A stretch of DNA of 7,169 nucleotides from an uncultured Oscillospiraceae bacterium (GTDB lineage: Bacteria > Bacillota > Clostridia > Oscillospirales > Oscillospiraceae). How positions within the stretch are numbered: position 1 is the first letter of the stretch; the number at the start of each line of letters is the position of its first letter. Below are positions 1-5,795 of the stretch, piece by piece. The stretch spans positions 1 to 7,169 of the forward strand of contig CAKTXO010000076.1 in assembly GCA_934630985.1 (NCBI GenBank), given 5' to 3'. The notes beneath the pieces are model-generated. The model saw only the letters and a list, made by a program, of their open reading frames with translations, was not told the DNA's origin and did no database searches. The position numbers and the translations under genes are program-made.

Positions 1-681
1 GAGGCTCCATCCTTTTCCCCGGGGGATGTCCATATCTTTCCGGGCGAGCTGATTGACGAGCGGATGTATCTCATCCCTGACGGGGACGAGCCGGTGGTCA
101 TCGACCCTCACGCCGATGACGCACTGCTTTCTTACCTGAAAAATGCCCGGCTGGTACATGTATTTCTGACCCACGAGCACTACGACCACATTTCCGGGGT
201 CAACTGGCTCCGGGAGAAGCTTCCCTGCCGGGTTTACGCTTCGGAAATCTGCGCCGAAAGCATGGAAAAATCGCCTAACAGCACCGTTCATTTTCCCCTT
301 CTCTTTATCGGCGACCCGGAAAAGTACGCCTGGGCAAAAAAGAACTTGCCTGTGCCCTACGTCTGTCAGGCGGACGTGCGGCTGGCAGCTTCCCCCGCCG
401 CCCCCCTGCCGGGCGGCGACTGGCTTGCCTGGGGCACGCCGGGGCACTCCCCCGGAGGCATGTCCTACCTGTACCGGGGGAAATATCTGTTCTCCGGGGA
501 CAGCCTGCTGGGCAACGGCATGGAGCTGAAATCTATCGGCGCTCAGAAAGCGCTTCTGGCTCAGACACTGGAAAGCTATCAAAAGCTTCCCGGAACTATC
601 CTTCTCTTCCCCGGGCACGGAGACCCGGCACCCCTTGGGGACTACTTATTAAAAGCAAGGAAGTATTATCCATGGATCTGA
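1..681 (+). CDS. Metallo-beta-lactamase-fold hydrolase (5' end outside window)
   Basis: Likely a cytoplasmic two-metal hydrolase of the glyoxalase II/GloB-like branch; the substrate is unknown. The frame is open to the window edge, and the codons before the ATG at 64 read as a typical family N-terminus (DVHIFPGELIDERMYLI), so the true start lies upstream and 226 codons are visible. All expected metal ligands are present: the HxHxDH motif THEHYDH (His at 172 and 178, Asp 184, His 187), the GHSPGG histidine at 445, the GDS aspartate at 499 and the FPGHGDP histidine at 616. Its last 10 nt overlap the start of the MBOAT gene, so the two are probably translationally coupled. The specific reaction cannot be read from the sequence; hydroxyacylglutathione hydrolase is only a family default. 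Confidence 0.9.
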   Translation, partial: EAPSFSPGDVHIFPGELIDERMYLIPDGDEPVVIDPHADDALLSYLKNARLVHVFLTHEHYDHISGVNWLREKLPCRVYASEICAESMEKSPNSTVHFPLLFIGDPEKYAWAKKNLPVPYVCQADVRLAASPAAPLPGGDWLAWGTPGHSPGGMSYLYRGKYLFSGDSLLGNGMELKSIGAQKALLAQTLESYQKLPGTILLFPGHGDPAPLGDYLLKARKYYPWI

Positions 682-2189
682 AATCGATGGCCTATGTGAC
701 CTTTGCCGCCGTGGCGGCAATTGCCTACTATCTGGCAGGCCGATTCAAAAACGGCCAGAAAATCGTCCTTCTGTGTGCGAACCTGTTCTTCATTCTGGCG
801 GCCTCCGGGCTGAAATCTCTTGTGATCATCACCGCCTGCGTGGCCATTTCCTACTTTGCCGGTCTGCTCATTGAGAAGAACCTGGGGCAGAAGGAAAAAG
901 CGAAAAAATTTTTCTGGCTGGACGTGATTTTGTCCCTTGCCATTTTGTGCTACTTCAAGTTCTTCCGGGACAGCTTTGAGGCAGTGCGGCTGTTTCTCAG
1001 CCACCGGGGACTATCGATCAGCACCCTGGTCAGCCCCATCGGCATCTCCTATTTCACCCTGACCATGATCGCCTACGCCAATGATATCTATCACAAAAAG
1101 CACCCGGCGGAAAAGAATTTCCTGAATTATTTTGTCTTTATCACCTACTTCCCCTCCATTCTGGAAGGGCCGGTGAATCTTTACAAGAAGACCGCCCCCC
1201 AGTTCCAGCAGATTCACAAGCCCAACGCCGATCAGATCATCATGGGAATCCAGCGCTCCCTCTGGGGCTACTTCAAGAAGGCGGTAATTGCCGACCGGAT
1301 TGGCATTCTGGTGCTGGGCATTCTGGGGGAGGAATCCGCCGTGGGCTTCCCCGTCTTCTGGGCTATGGTGCTCTACAGCTTCCAGATTTATGCCGACTTC
1401 TCCGGCGGCATCGATGTAATCATGGGCATTTCCGAGGTGCTGGACATCCGGCTGCCAGAAAACTTCCGGGCACCGCTGGTGTCCCGGAGCGTCACCGAGT
1501 ACTGGCAGAGATGGCACATGTCCCTGGGTGAATTCATGGAGAAATACCTGTATTACCCCATTGTGCTCAACAAATCCGTGATGAAATTCTCCAAGAAGAT
1601 TCCCAGCCCCTACCTGAAGAAGGTGTTCTCCGCCACTCTGGCCTCGGTCATCGTCTTTGTGCTGGTAGGCATCTGGCACGGCACCGGCTGGAACTATGTG
1701 GTTTACGGCTGCTATCAGGCCTTCTTTGTTTCCACCGCCGTGCTGTTGGGACCCTGGTACAAGTCCCTGCGGACAAAGCTTCACCTGAGCGACAGCGCCA
1801 TCAGCTGGCGACTGTTTCAGACTCTGCGAACCTTCCTGATTCTGACCTTCGGACGGTTTTTCATCCGCGCGAATGGTCTGCGTCAGGCCTTTGCCTTGCT
1901 TCGCCGGCTATCCCAGTTCCGCCCGGGTCAGGTTCACATTCTCTTTGACGGCAGTCTGACTGCCTTCGGCCTGGACGGGGCAAATATCCGGCTCATGTAC
2001 TTCGGCATTTTGCTGCTGATCGCCGTGGATATTCTCCATGCTCACAAGGTCAGACTTCGGCAGACTCTGATGAAGCAGGACATCGTTTTCCGGTATTGCG
2101 TGTATCTTCTGGCTCTGTTTTCCATCATCATTTTCGGCATTTACGGCCCGGAATTCAGCAGCGCCTCCTTCATTTATCAGGGTTTCTAA
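672..2189 (+). CDS. MBOAT-family membrane O-acyltransferase (DltB/AlgI-like)
   Basis: A 505-residue polytopic membrane protein that should transfer an acyl group (acetyl or alanyl) across the membrane to an extracellular polymer. Hydrophobic segments run throughout (for example residues 5-22, 31-66, 84-97, 225-242, 320-335). The family hallmarks are visible: the Y-W-Q-R-W-H-M-S-L block with His282, and the near-invariant histidine His336 in GIWHGTGWNYVVYG, the presumed catalytic residue. The length fits DltB/AlgI proteins (about 400-500). The ATG at 672 is supported by AAGGAAG at 657-663, 8 nt upstream, and overlaps the end of the MBL gene. The next gene encodes an SGNH protein, the usual partner of bacterial MBOATs (compare DltD, AlgJ). 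No dltA or dltC is present, so I favour surface-polysaccharide O-acylation over teichoic-acid D-alanylation, but this is inference. Confidence 0.9.
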   Translation: MDLKSMAYVTFAAVAAIAYYLAGRFKNGQKIVLLCANLFFILAASGLKSLVIITACVAISYFAGLLIEKNLGQKEKAKKFFWLDVILSLAILCYFKFFRDSFEAVRLFLSHRGLSISTLVSPIGISYFTLTMIAYANDIYHKKHPAEKNFLNYFVFITYFPSILEGPVNLYKKTAPQFQQIHKPNADQIIMGIQRSLWGYFKKAVIADRIGILVLGILGEESAVGFPVFWAMVLYSFQIYADFSGGIDVIMGISEVLDIRLPENFRAPLVSRSVTEYWQRWHMSLGEFMEKYLYYPIVLNKSVMKFSKKIPSPYLKKVFSATLASVIVFVLVGIWHGTGWNYVVYGCYQAFFVSTAVLLGPWYKSLRTKLHLSDSAISWRLFQTLRTFLILTFGRFFIRANGLRQAFALLRRLSQFRPGQVHILFDGSLTAFGLDGANIRLMYFGILLLIAVDILHAHKVRLRQTLMKQDIVFRYCVYLLALFSIIIFGIYGPEFSSASFIYQGF

Positions 2190-2195
2190 TACTAT

Positions 2196-2227
2196 TTCCT
2201 GATTAAAATCTTAATTTTAATCAGGAA
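2196..2227 (+). repeat. Perfect inverted repeat (hairpin 1 of the MBOAT-SGNH gap)
   Basis: TTCCTGATTAAAA (2196-2208) pairs perfectly with TTTTAATCAGGAA (2215-2227). One further T-A pair leaves a 4-nt CTTA loop, giving a 14-bp stem 7 nt after the MBOAT stop codon. No T-run follows, so it is not a canonical intrinsic terminator. It could stabilise the 3' end of the MBOAT message or be part of a repeated element. Confidence 0.75.
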
Positions 2228-2284
2228 GGCATCGCCTGACGGCGCTGCCTGTTTTGTGATTTATAAGGAAAGAAATCACAAAAC
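2227..2284 (+). repeat. Two abutting inverted repeats (hairpins 2 and 3)
   Basis: Hairpin 2 is AGGCATCGCC (2227-2236), loop TGAC, GGCGCTGCCT (2241-2250), with a single T-C mismatch. Hairpin 3 starts at the next base: GTTTTGTGATTT (2251-2262), a 10-nt loop ATAAGGAAAG, and a perfect 12-bp complement AAATCACAAAAC (2273-2284). The stems sit end to end with hairpin 1, so they could stack coaxially in RNA. No open reading frame of note lies here. Confidence 0.7.
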
Positions 2285-2294
2285 AAGTCTCATA

Positions 2295-2352
2295 TGAACT
2301 CCATGCCCTTCGGGCAATTTAAATCTTTTTTAAAGATTTTAATTGGAGTTCA
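2295..2352 (+). repeat. Three-way-junction palindrome before the SGNH gene
   Basis: An outer perfect 9-bp stem, TGAACTCCA (2295-2303) with TGGAGTTCA (2344-2352), encloses two hairpins: TGCCC-TTC-GGGCA (2304-2316) and AAATCTTT-TTT-AAAGATTT (2321-2339). It ends 9 nt before the ribosome site of the downstream gene. The form suits a folded 5' leader or a small palindromic interspersed repeat. No known riboswitch class was recognised. Confidence 0.65.
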
Positions 2353-2376
2353 GTATAACACAGGAGAGTTTTTTTC

Positions 2377-3438
2377 ATGAAAAAATATATCATTCGGGTC
2401 GTGGCCTTTGCGCTGCTGTTCTGCCTGTGCTTTGGAGCCGCCCAGAGTGTACTCCACTACCGCTGGTCGGTGGAGGATGATCTGTACACCAAAAACATCC
2501 TCTATTCCCGGGCATCCGACGATTCCATCGATATTCTCACCTTCGGCACCAGTGAACTCTATGATGGCTACACCCCCATTGTGGGCTACGAGGAGGCCGG
2601 CGTCACCGGCTTCAATTTCGGCATGGCCTATCGGTCTGCCATGACCGCCTACTATCAGCTTCTCTACGCCCTGGAATACCAGACCCCCTCCGTGGTGATC
2701 TGCGATTTCAGCTGTCTGTTTGACGATATGCTGCCCAGTGAAGCCGAGCCGGTTCATCGGAAGGTAGTAGAATGTATGCCGGACAAGAAGCTCAAGGAGC
2801 AGCTCATCCGGGAAATCTGCGCCGTAGACAAGAGCCAGTCCTATTTGTCCTGGGAGTTCCCTCTTCTGCGCTATCACTCCCGGTGGAACGAGTTGACGGA
2901 CGCGGATTTCTCCCGGGATTACTATGCGAATCCCGACTATCCCAGCTATCAGAAGGGAGCCGGCATGACCGACATTCCCCGGACAGGCACTCTATCCGCC
3001 ATCATTCCGGAGCTGTGGAACTACGCCGGTGCCGAGCCGGAGCCCATGTCCCAGTACAGCATCCACTACTACGATTTAATGATCGAAGCCTGCAAGGAGC
3101 AGGGAATTCCGGTGGTAGCCGTGTTCATGCCCAGCATTTCCCATGCCTTCCATTCTGCCCTGGGCTGGGAGGATACGAAGGCATATCTGGATTCCCGGGG
3201 CATTCCCTGTCTGAATTACTGCACTTATGAGCAGGTTCAGCGGCTGGGACTGAACCTGGACGACCACTACTGCGATGATTCCCACCTGAATCTGGCAGGC
3301 TCGGTGATTTTTACCAAAACCCTTATTCAGGATTTGAAGGAAATCGTGTCTCTTCCCGACCATCGGGGCGACCCAAGCTTCTACGGTGAATGGGAGGCTC
3401 CCCTAGTCCAATTTCGCGAAAAGTATCCCGATCTATGA
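2377..3438 (+). CDS. Membrane-anchored SGNH/DltD-AlgJ-like protein
   Basis: A 353-residue protein with one N-terminal membrane anchor or uncleaved signal (positive MKK, hydrophobic residues 5-22) and an extracytoplasmic domain. Within it, FGTSELYDGY resembles SGNH block I, with Ser59 in the nucleophile position (GTS in place of GDS). Near the C-terminus DDSH supplies the block V Asp300-x-x-His303 pair. Such proteins work beside MBOAT acyltransferases to pass an acyl group to, or remove it from, an exported polymer. Position directly downstream of the MBOAT gene supports that pairing. The start is fixed by AGGAGAG (2362-2368), 8 nt before the ATG; seven of those 8 spacer bases are a T run. A terminator follows within 5 nt. 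The polymer substrate and the direction of the reaction are unknown. Confidence 0.8.
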   Translation: MKKYIIRVVAFALLFCLCFGAAQSVLHYRWSVEDDLYTKNILYSRASDDSIDILTFGTSELYDGYTPIVGYEEAGVTGFNFGMAYRSAMTAYYQLLYALEYQTPSVVICDFSCLFDDMLPSEAEPVHRKVVECMPDKKLKEQLIREICAVDKSQSYLSWEFPLLRYHSRWNELTDADFSRDYYANPDYPSYQKGAGMTDIPRTGTLSAIIPELWNYAGAEPEPMSQYSIHYYDLMIEACKEQGIPVVAVFMPSISHAFHSALGWEDTKAYLDSRGIPCLNYCTYEQVQRLGLNLDDHYCDDSHLNLAGSVIFTKTLIQDLKEIVSLPDHRGDPSFYGEWEAPLVQFREKYPDL

Positions 3439-3442
3439 CACC

Positions 3443-3485
3443 GCAGGCTTTCCTTGTACGCCAAGGGAAGCCTGCTTTTTCCTTT
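3443..3485 (+). terminator. Intrinsic terminator after the SGNH gene
   Basis: GCAGGCTTTCCTTG (3443-3456) pairs with CAAGGGAAGCCTGC (3462-3475) over 14 bp with one T-G wobble and a 5-nt loop. TTTTTCCTTTT follows. It starts 4 nt after the stop codon and closes the MBL-MBOAT-SGNH transcription unit. Confidence 0.9.
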
Positions 3486-3521
3486 TGGCGCAAGATAGTC
3501 TGTTCTTTTTGTATCATCCCC

Positions 3522-3550
3522 TTTCCAATTTTCAAAAAACGTGCTATAAT
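3522..3550 (+). promoter_or_regulatory. Extended -10 promoter for the esterase gene
   Basis: A consensus TATAAT (3545-3550) is preceded by TGC, an extended -10. A weaker -35, TTTCCA (3522-3527), lies at 17-bp spacing. The predicted start site near 3557 leaves about 23 nt of leader before the ATG at 3580, which helps choose that start codon. Confidence 0.75.
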
Positions 3551-3579
3551 TACGAAAAACGGAAATGGGAGTGAGCCCC

Positions 3580-4347
3580 ATGGTAATCAAGCAGCCATTT
3601 TACTATCCCGCCGGGAAGTCCGACCGGACTCTGCACATCTATCTGCCCGAAGGCAAGGGCGGTCGGTTTCCCGTGATGTATTTTTTTGACGGCCACAACC
3701 TGTTCTCCGACGCCGACGCCACCTACGGCAAGTCCTGGGGGCTGAAGGAATTCCTGGACAGCTGGAGCAAGCCCATGATTGTCGTGGGCATGGAATGCAG
3801 CCATACCGGCAACCAGCGGCTGGAAGAGTACCTGCCTTACCCTGCCGCCGGTAACAATGCGGGAAAGCTCACTGCCAAGGGCGATGAAACCCTGGACTGG
3901 CTCATCACCCGGGTGAAGCCCTACATCGATGGCCGGTTCCCCACCATTCCCTTCCGGGAATGCACCGGAATTGCCGGCTCCAGTATGGGCGGCCTGATGG
4001 CCATCCGGGGGGTACTGGGCTACAATCGGTGGTTCTCCAAGGCCGCGTGCCTTTCCAGTGCCATCGGCTTCTGCCCGGAGGGAGTCTTTACCGATGCGGC
4101 CATGGCTCCCATCAGCGCCAATACCCGGGTTTACCTGTCCTGGGGCTCCCGGGAGGCCTGGGGTCGCCAGAATCCGGAACACCGGGACGACAACAGCCAG
4201 TCCTACCGCTGGAACCAGGGTCTTGCCCGGGAAATCCGCCGGAAGGGCGGCGCCACCCTGGTCTACTGCCAGCCGGACGGCGGACACTGCGAGGCAGACT
4301 GGGAAAAGCAGATTCCCCAATTCATGGATTTTCTGTGGATGCACTGA
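3580..4347 (+). CDS. Esterase-D-type alpha/beta hydrolase
   Basis: A 255-residue cytoplasmic serine hydrolase of the putative esterase (EstD/enterochelin esterase-like) family, probably cleaving carboxyl esters; the substrate is unknown. It opens with the family strand pattern FPVMYFFDGHNLFSD (residues 30-44). The nucleophile elbow is GSSMGG with Ser135, and the likely catalytic histidine is His236 in DGGHCEADW. The acid residue probably lies between about 185 and 210, but I cannot fix it. There is no signal peptide. An ATG at 3565 in the same frame would add 5 residues, but its leader would be only about 8 nt with no ribosome site. The ATG at 3580 has GGGAG (3567-3571) at 8 nt. The gene is monocistronic, with its own promoter and terminator. 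Confidence 0.85.
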   Translation: MVIKQPFYYPAGKSDRTLHIYLPEGKGGRFPVMYFFDGHNLFSDADATYGKSWGLKEFLDSWSKPMIVVGMECSHTGNQRLEEYLPYPAAGNNAGKLTAKGDETLDWLITRVKPYIDGRFPTIPFRECTGIAGSSMGGLMAIRGVLGYNRWFSKAACLSSAIGFCPEGVFTDAAMAPISANTRVYLSWGSREAWGRQNPEHRDDNSQSYRWNQGLAREIRRKGGATLVYCQPDGGHCEADWEKQIPQFMDFLWMH

Positions 4348-4368
4348 TATATATAAAATGCAAGTTCG

Positions 4369-4405
4369 AACGCTCCCGGCTTCAAAGGCTGGGAGCGTTT
4401 CTATA
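4369..4405 (+). terminator. Intrinsic terminator after the esterase gene
   Basis: AACGCTCCCGGC (4369-4380) pairs with GCTGGGAGCGTT (4388-4399) over 12 bp with one G-T wobble and a 7-nt loop. It is followed by T C T A T A T. It separates the esterase from the small-peptide unit. Confidence 0.85.
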
Positions 4406-4440
4406 TCAAAATCATATAGCAGTTCTCAGGAATTTGGTAT

Positions 4441-4469
4441 TTTACTTTTTGGAAAATTGGTATTATAGT
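4441..4469 (+). promoter_or_regulatory. Promoter of the small-peptide operon, with direct repeats
   Basis: A -35-like TTTACT (4441-4446), 17-bp spacer and -10-like TATAGT (4464-4469) predict a start near 4476, about 26 nt before the first ribosome site. The 7-mer TTGGTAT occurs at 4434-4440 and 4457-4463, 23 bp apart, flanking the -35 and running up to the -10. This could be an operator, but no binding protein can be named. The region is much more AT-rich than the neighbouring genes. Confidence 0.55.
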
Positions 4470-4516
4470 TAAGCCAGAAAGAAAAACAACCCAGGATTCA
4501 GAAAGGAGCTGGAATT

Positions 4517-4579
4517 ATGAAGCTGGTCAAGAAGATTGAGCAGGTACTGGATGCCTACTATGAGACCTTTAAACACTGA
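4517..4579 (+). CDS. Small peptide 1 of a tandem trio (20 residues, unknown function)
   Basis: The peptide is MKLVKKIEQVLDAYYETFKH. AAAGGAG (4502-4508), 8 nt before the ATG, is an excellent ribosome site. Hydrophobic residues L3, V4, I7, V10, L11, Y14, Y15 and F18 follow a 3-4 spacing that gives an amphipathic helix; net charge is about +1. There is no signal sequence, cysteine or protease site that I recognise. It shares 13 of 20 residues with peptide 2, including the whole YYETFKH end, while 7 of the 13 shared positions use different synonymous codons. This supports a translated, selected peptide. No known family was recognised. Possible roles are a phenol-soluble-modulin-like or leaderless antimicrobial peptide, or a signal peptide. 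Confidence 0.75.
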   Translation: MKLVKKIEQVLDAYYETFKH

Positions 4580-4619
4580 TTCGCAGTATACCGTTTTGGT
4601 ATGAGAAAGGAGAAGTCTT

Positions 4620-4682
4620 ATGAAAGTTACCAAGAAAATTTCTGAATTGCTCACCGAGTACTACGAAACCTTCAAGCACTGA
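4620..4682 (+). CDS. Small peptide 2 of a tandem trio (20 residues, unknown function)
   Basis: The peptide is MKVTKKISELLTEYYETFKH. The AAAGGAG site at 4606-4612 lies exactly 104 nt after that of peptide 1, with 7 nt to the ATG. The helix pattern (V3, I7, L10, L11, Y14, Y15, F18) matches peptide 1. Substitutions concentrate in the polar N-terminal and middle positions, while the last seven residues are unchanged. A small hairpin (ATACC-GTTTT-GGTAT, 4588-4602) sits just before its ribosome site. As in the other two cassettes, the stop is TGA followed directly by TTC. Confidence 0.75.
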   Translation: MKVTKKISELLTEYYETFKH

Positions 4683-4723
4683 TTCCGGCTGGATCAGCCG
4701 CCCGCGCCGAAAGGAGAAGCTTT

Positions 4724-4786
4724 ATGAGAATTGTTGAAGACACCGAGGTGCTCGAGGCCCGCCGCTACACGACCTTCCGTTTTTGA
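4724..4786 (+). CDS. Small peptide 3, diverged member of the tandem trio (20 residues)
   Basis: The peptide is MRIVEDTEVLEARRYTTFRF. The length is the same, and the AAAGGAG (4710-4716) again lies 104 nt after the previous one, with 7 nt to the ATG. The 17 bases from the ribosome site through the ATG nearly match cassette 2. The peptide has diverged from the first two, keeping mainly Val4, Glu8 and the C-terminal signature Y-x-T-F-basic; arginines replace lysines and net charge is about zero. A perfect 6-bp hairpin (CGGCTG-GAT-CAGCCG, 4686-4700) precedes it. It could be a specialised partner of peptides 1 and 2 or a decaying copy. The conserved spacing and ribosome site argue that it is translated. 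Confidence 0.65.
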   Translation: MRIVEDTEVLEARRYTTFRF

Positions 4787-4831
4787 TTCCAACGAGAAGA
4801 GGGAGCACATGACAAATACTGACCATTCATA

Positions 4832-4875
4832 AACCCCGTCATTTGCATTTGCAAGTGACGGGGTTATTTGTTATT
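4832..4875. terminator. Terminator between the peptide operon and the convergent lysR gene
   Basis: AACCCCGTCATTTGC (4832-4846) pairs with GCAAGTGACGGGGTT (4851-4865): 15 bp with one T-G wobble and a 4-nt loop. ATTTGTTATT follows on the + strand, making it a fair terminator for the peptides. On the - strand it lies just past the lysR stop codon and could serve that gene too, though the T-run there is weak. Confidence 0.8.
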
Positions 4876-5779
4876 CCTCTTCCAGGAAGTCCGCCGGGTG
4901 CGCCTGAAGATCGTCCTGAACGTAATCCAGAAAGGCCTGGGAAAGCTCACTCATCGTGGCGTCCCGCTTGTGCACCAGCAGGTATTGCGCCTGCCGGGAA
5001 GGCTCCACAATCCGCCGGGAGACCATGCCCGGCATGGGCGCCGGAGTGGTCTGGGGAAAGATAGACACCCCCACATTGGCGTGAGCCATGGCCAGCACAT
5101 CCAGAAAATTGGAATGCTCCCCCACAATGTTCGGCTCCGCTCCCACCAGCCGGAACCAGCTGCGGATTTCGTCAATCCGGGAGCTTCGGTGGGGCACGAT
5201 CAGCGGATACCCTGCCAGCTCCTTCAGAGGAAGCGGCTCTCCGGGTCGGGCTGCCAGGGGATGATTTTCCGAGAAAATGGCGCACCAGGGCTCGTCGCCT
5301 ACGGGAATGCCTTCCAGGTGTTCGCTGTCATAGGGGGCGGCAATGACGCCCAGCTCATAGTAGCCCCGGAGAATCTGGTCGCTGATGTCGTCGCTGCTGC
5401 CGTTGGCAATTTCGAAACGCACCAGGGGATATTCCTCCCGGAAGCCTGCCAGCCACCGTCCGGTGAGAAAGGCGGCAAGCCCCGCCACGCTGCCCAGGCA
5501 CAATGTACCGCTGAGACCCATGGCAAAGGAGGACACTTCCTCCCGGGTTCGTTCCGCCAAATCCAGAAGCTGCTCCGCCCGCCGGTAGAGAAGCAGCCCA
5601 GCCTCGGTCAGCTGTAGGCTTCTTCCGCCCCGGACGAAGAGCTGAGTGCCCAGCTCCTCCTCCAGATTCCGGATCTGGTTGCTCAGCGGCGGCTGGCTCA
5701 TATTCAGCCGCTGCGCCGCCCGGGTGAAATTCAGCTCCTCCGCTACAACGGTAAAATAATTCAGGCTGCGAAGATCCAT
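4871..5779 (-). CDS. LysR-type transcriptional regulator
   Basis: A 302-residue DNA-binding regulator. The N-terminal winged helix-turn-helix spans about residues 3-62, with the classic block FTRAAQRLNMSQPPLSNQI (18-36) followed by NLEEELGTQLFVR. The co-inducer-binding domain fills residues 90-295, and the length is standard for the family. The ATG at 5779 is preceded by GAGGAA at 6 nt. It starts 16 nt after the acyltransferase stop codon on the same strand, so the two are probably co-transcribed. No divergent gene, the usual LysR target layout, is present; its regulon and ligand are unknown. It converges on the small-peptide unit and is separated from it by a terminator. Confidence 0.93.
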   Translation of the reverse strand: MDLRSLNYFTVVAEELNFTRAAQRLNMSQPPLSNQIRNLEEELGTQLFVRGGRSLQLTEAGLLLYRRAEQLLDLAERTREEVSSFAMGLSGTLCLGSVAGLAAFLTGRWLAGFREEYPLVRFEIANGSSDDISDQILRGYYELGVIAAPYDSEHLEGIPVGDEPWCAIFSENHPLAARPGEPLPLKELAGYPLIVPHRSSRIDEIRSWFRLVGAEPNIVGEHSNFLDVLAMAHANVGVSIFPQTTPAPMPGMVSRRIVEPSRQAQYLLVHKRDATMSELSQAFLDYVQDDLQAHPADFLEEE

Positions 5780-5795
5780 GGCGTTTCCTCATTTC

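Noticed and set aside
1011..1784. Long minus-strand open frame (257 codons) opposite the MBOAT gene
   Set aside because: It is a shadow of the GC-rich MBOAT coding frame: low-complexity G/H/V-rich composition, no ribosome site, no recognisable domain.
2331..2359. Promoter for the SGNH gene (TATAAC at 2354-2359)
   Set aside because: No acceptable -35 at 16-18 bp, and the predicted start would fall within the ribosome site.
3550..4344. Minus-strand open frame (264 codons) opposite the esterase gene
   Set aside because: The + strand carries the esterase with GSSMGG motif, promoter and terminator; the antisense frame has no motif and is biased in composition as shadows are.
4419..4473. AgrA/LytTR-like boxes (GCAGTTCTC and ATAGTTAAG) near the peptide promoter
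   Set aside because: They are 46 bp apart rather than about 21-22, and the second overlaps the -10 and start region, unlike activator sites. No agr genes are in the window.
4517..4786. Peptides as attenuation leader peptides (Tyr/Phe/His-rich ends)
   Set aside because: There are three copies, each with its own ribosome site, no downstream biosynthetic gene, and a plain terminator after the last one.
4517..4786. Peptides as DltX-like partners of the MBOAT protein
   Set aside because: DltX is about twice as long with a transmembrane helix. These are 20 residues, polar, and transcribed separately from the MBOAT gene.
4809..4832. Possible fourth cassette: a 7-codon ORF (MTNTDHS) after peptide 3
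   Set aside because: The ribosome site is poorly spaced, the sequence is unlike the 20-mers, the 104-nt period is broken, and its stop lies in the terminator stem. At most a remnant.
4868..5617. Plus-strand open frame (249 codons) opposite lysR
   Set aside because: Antisense of an unmistakable LysR protein; no ribosome site or domain.
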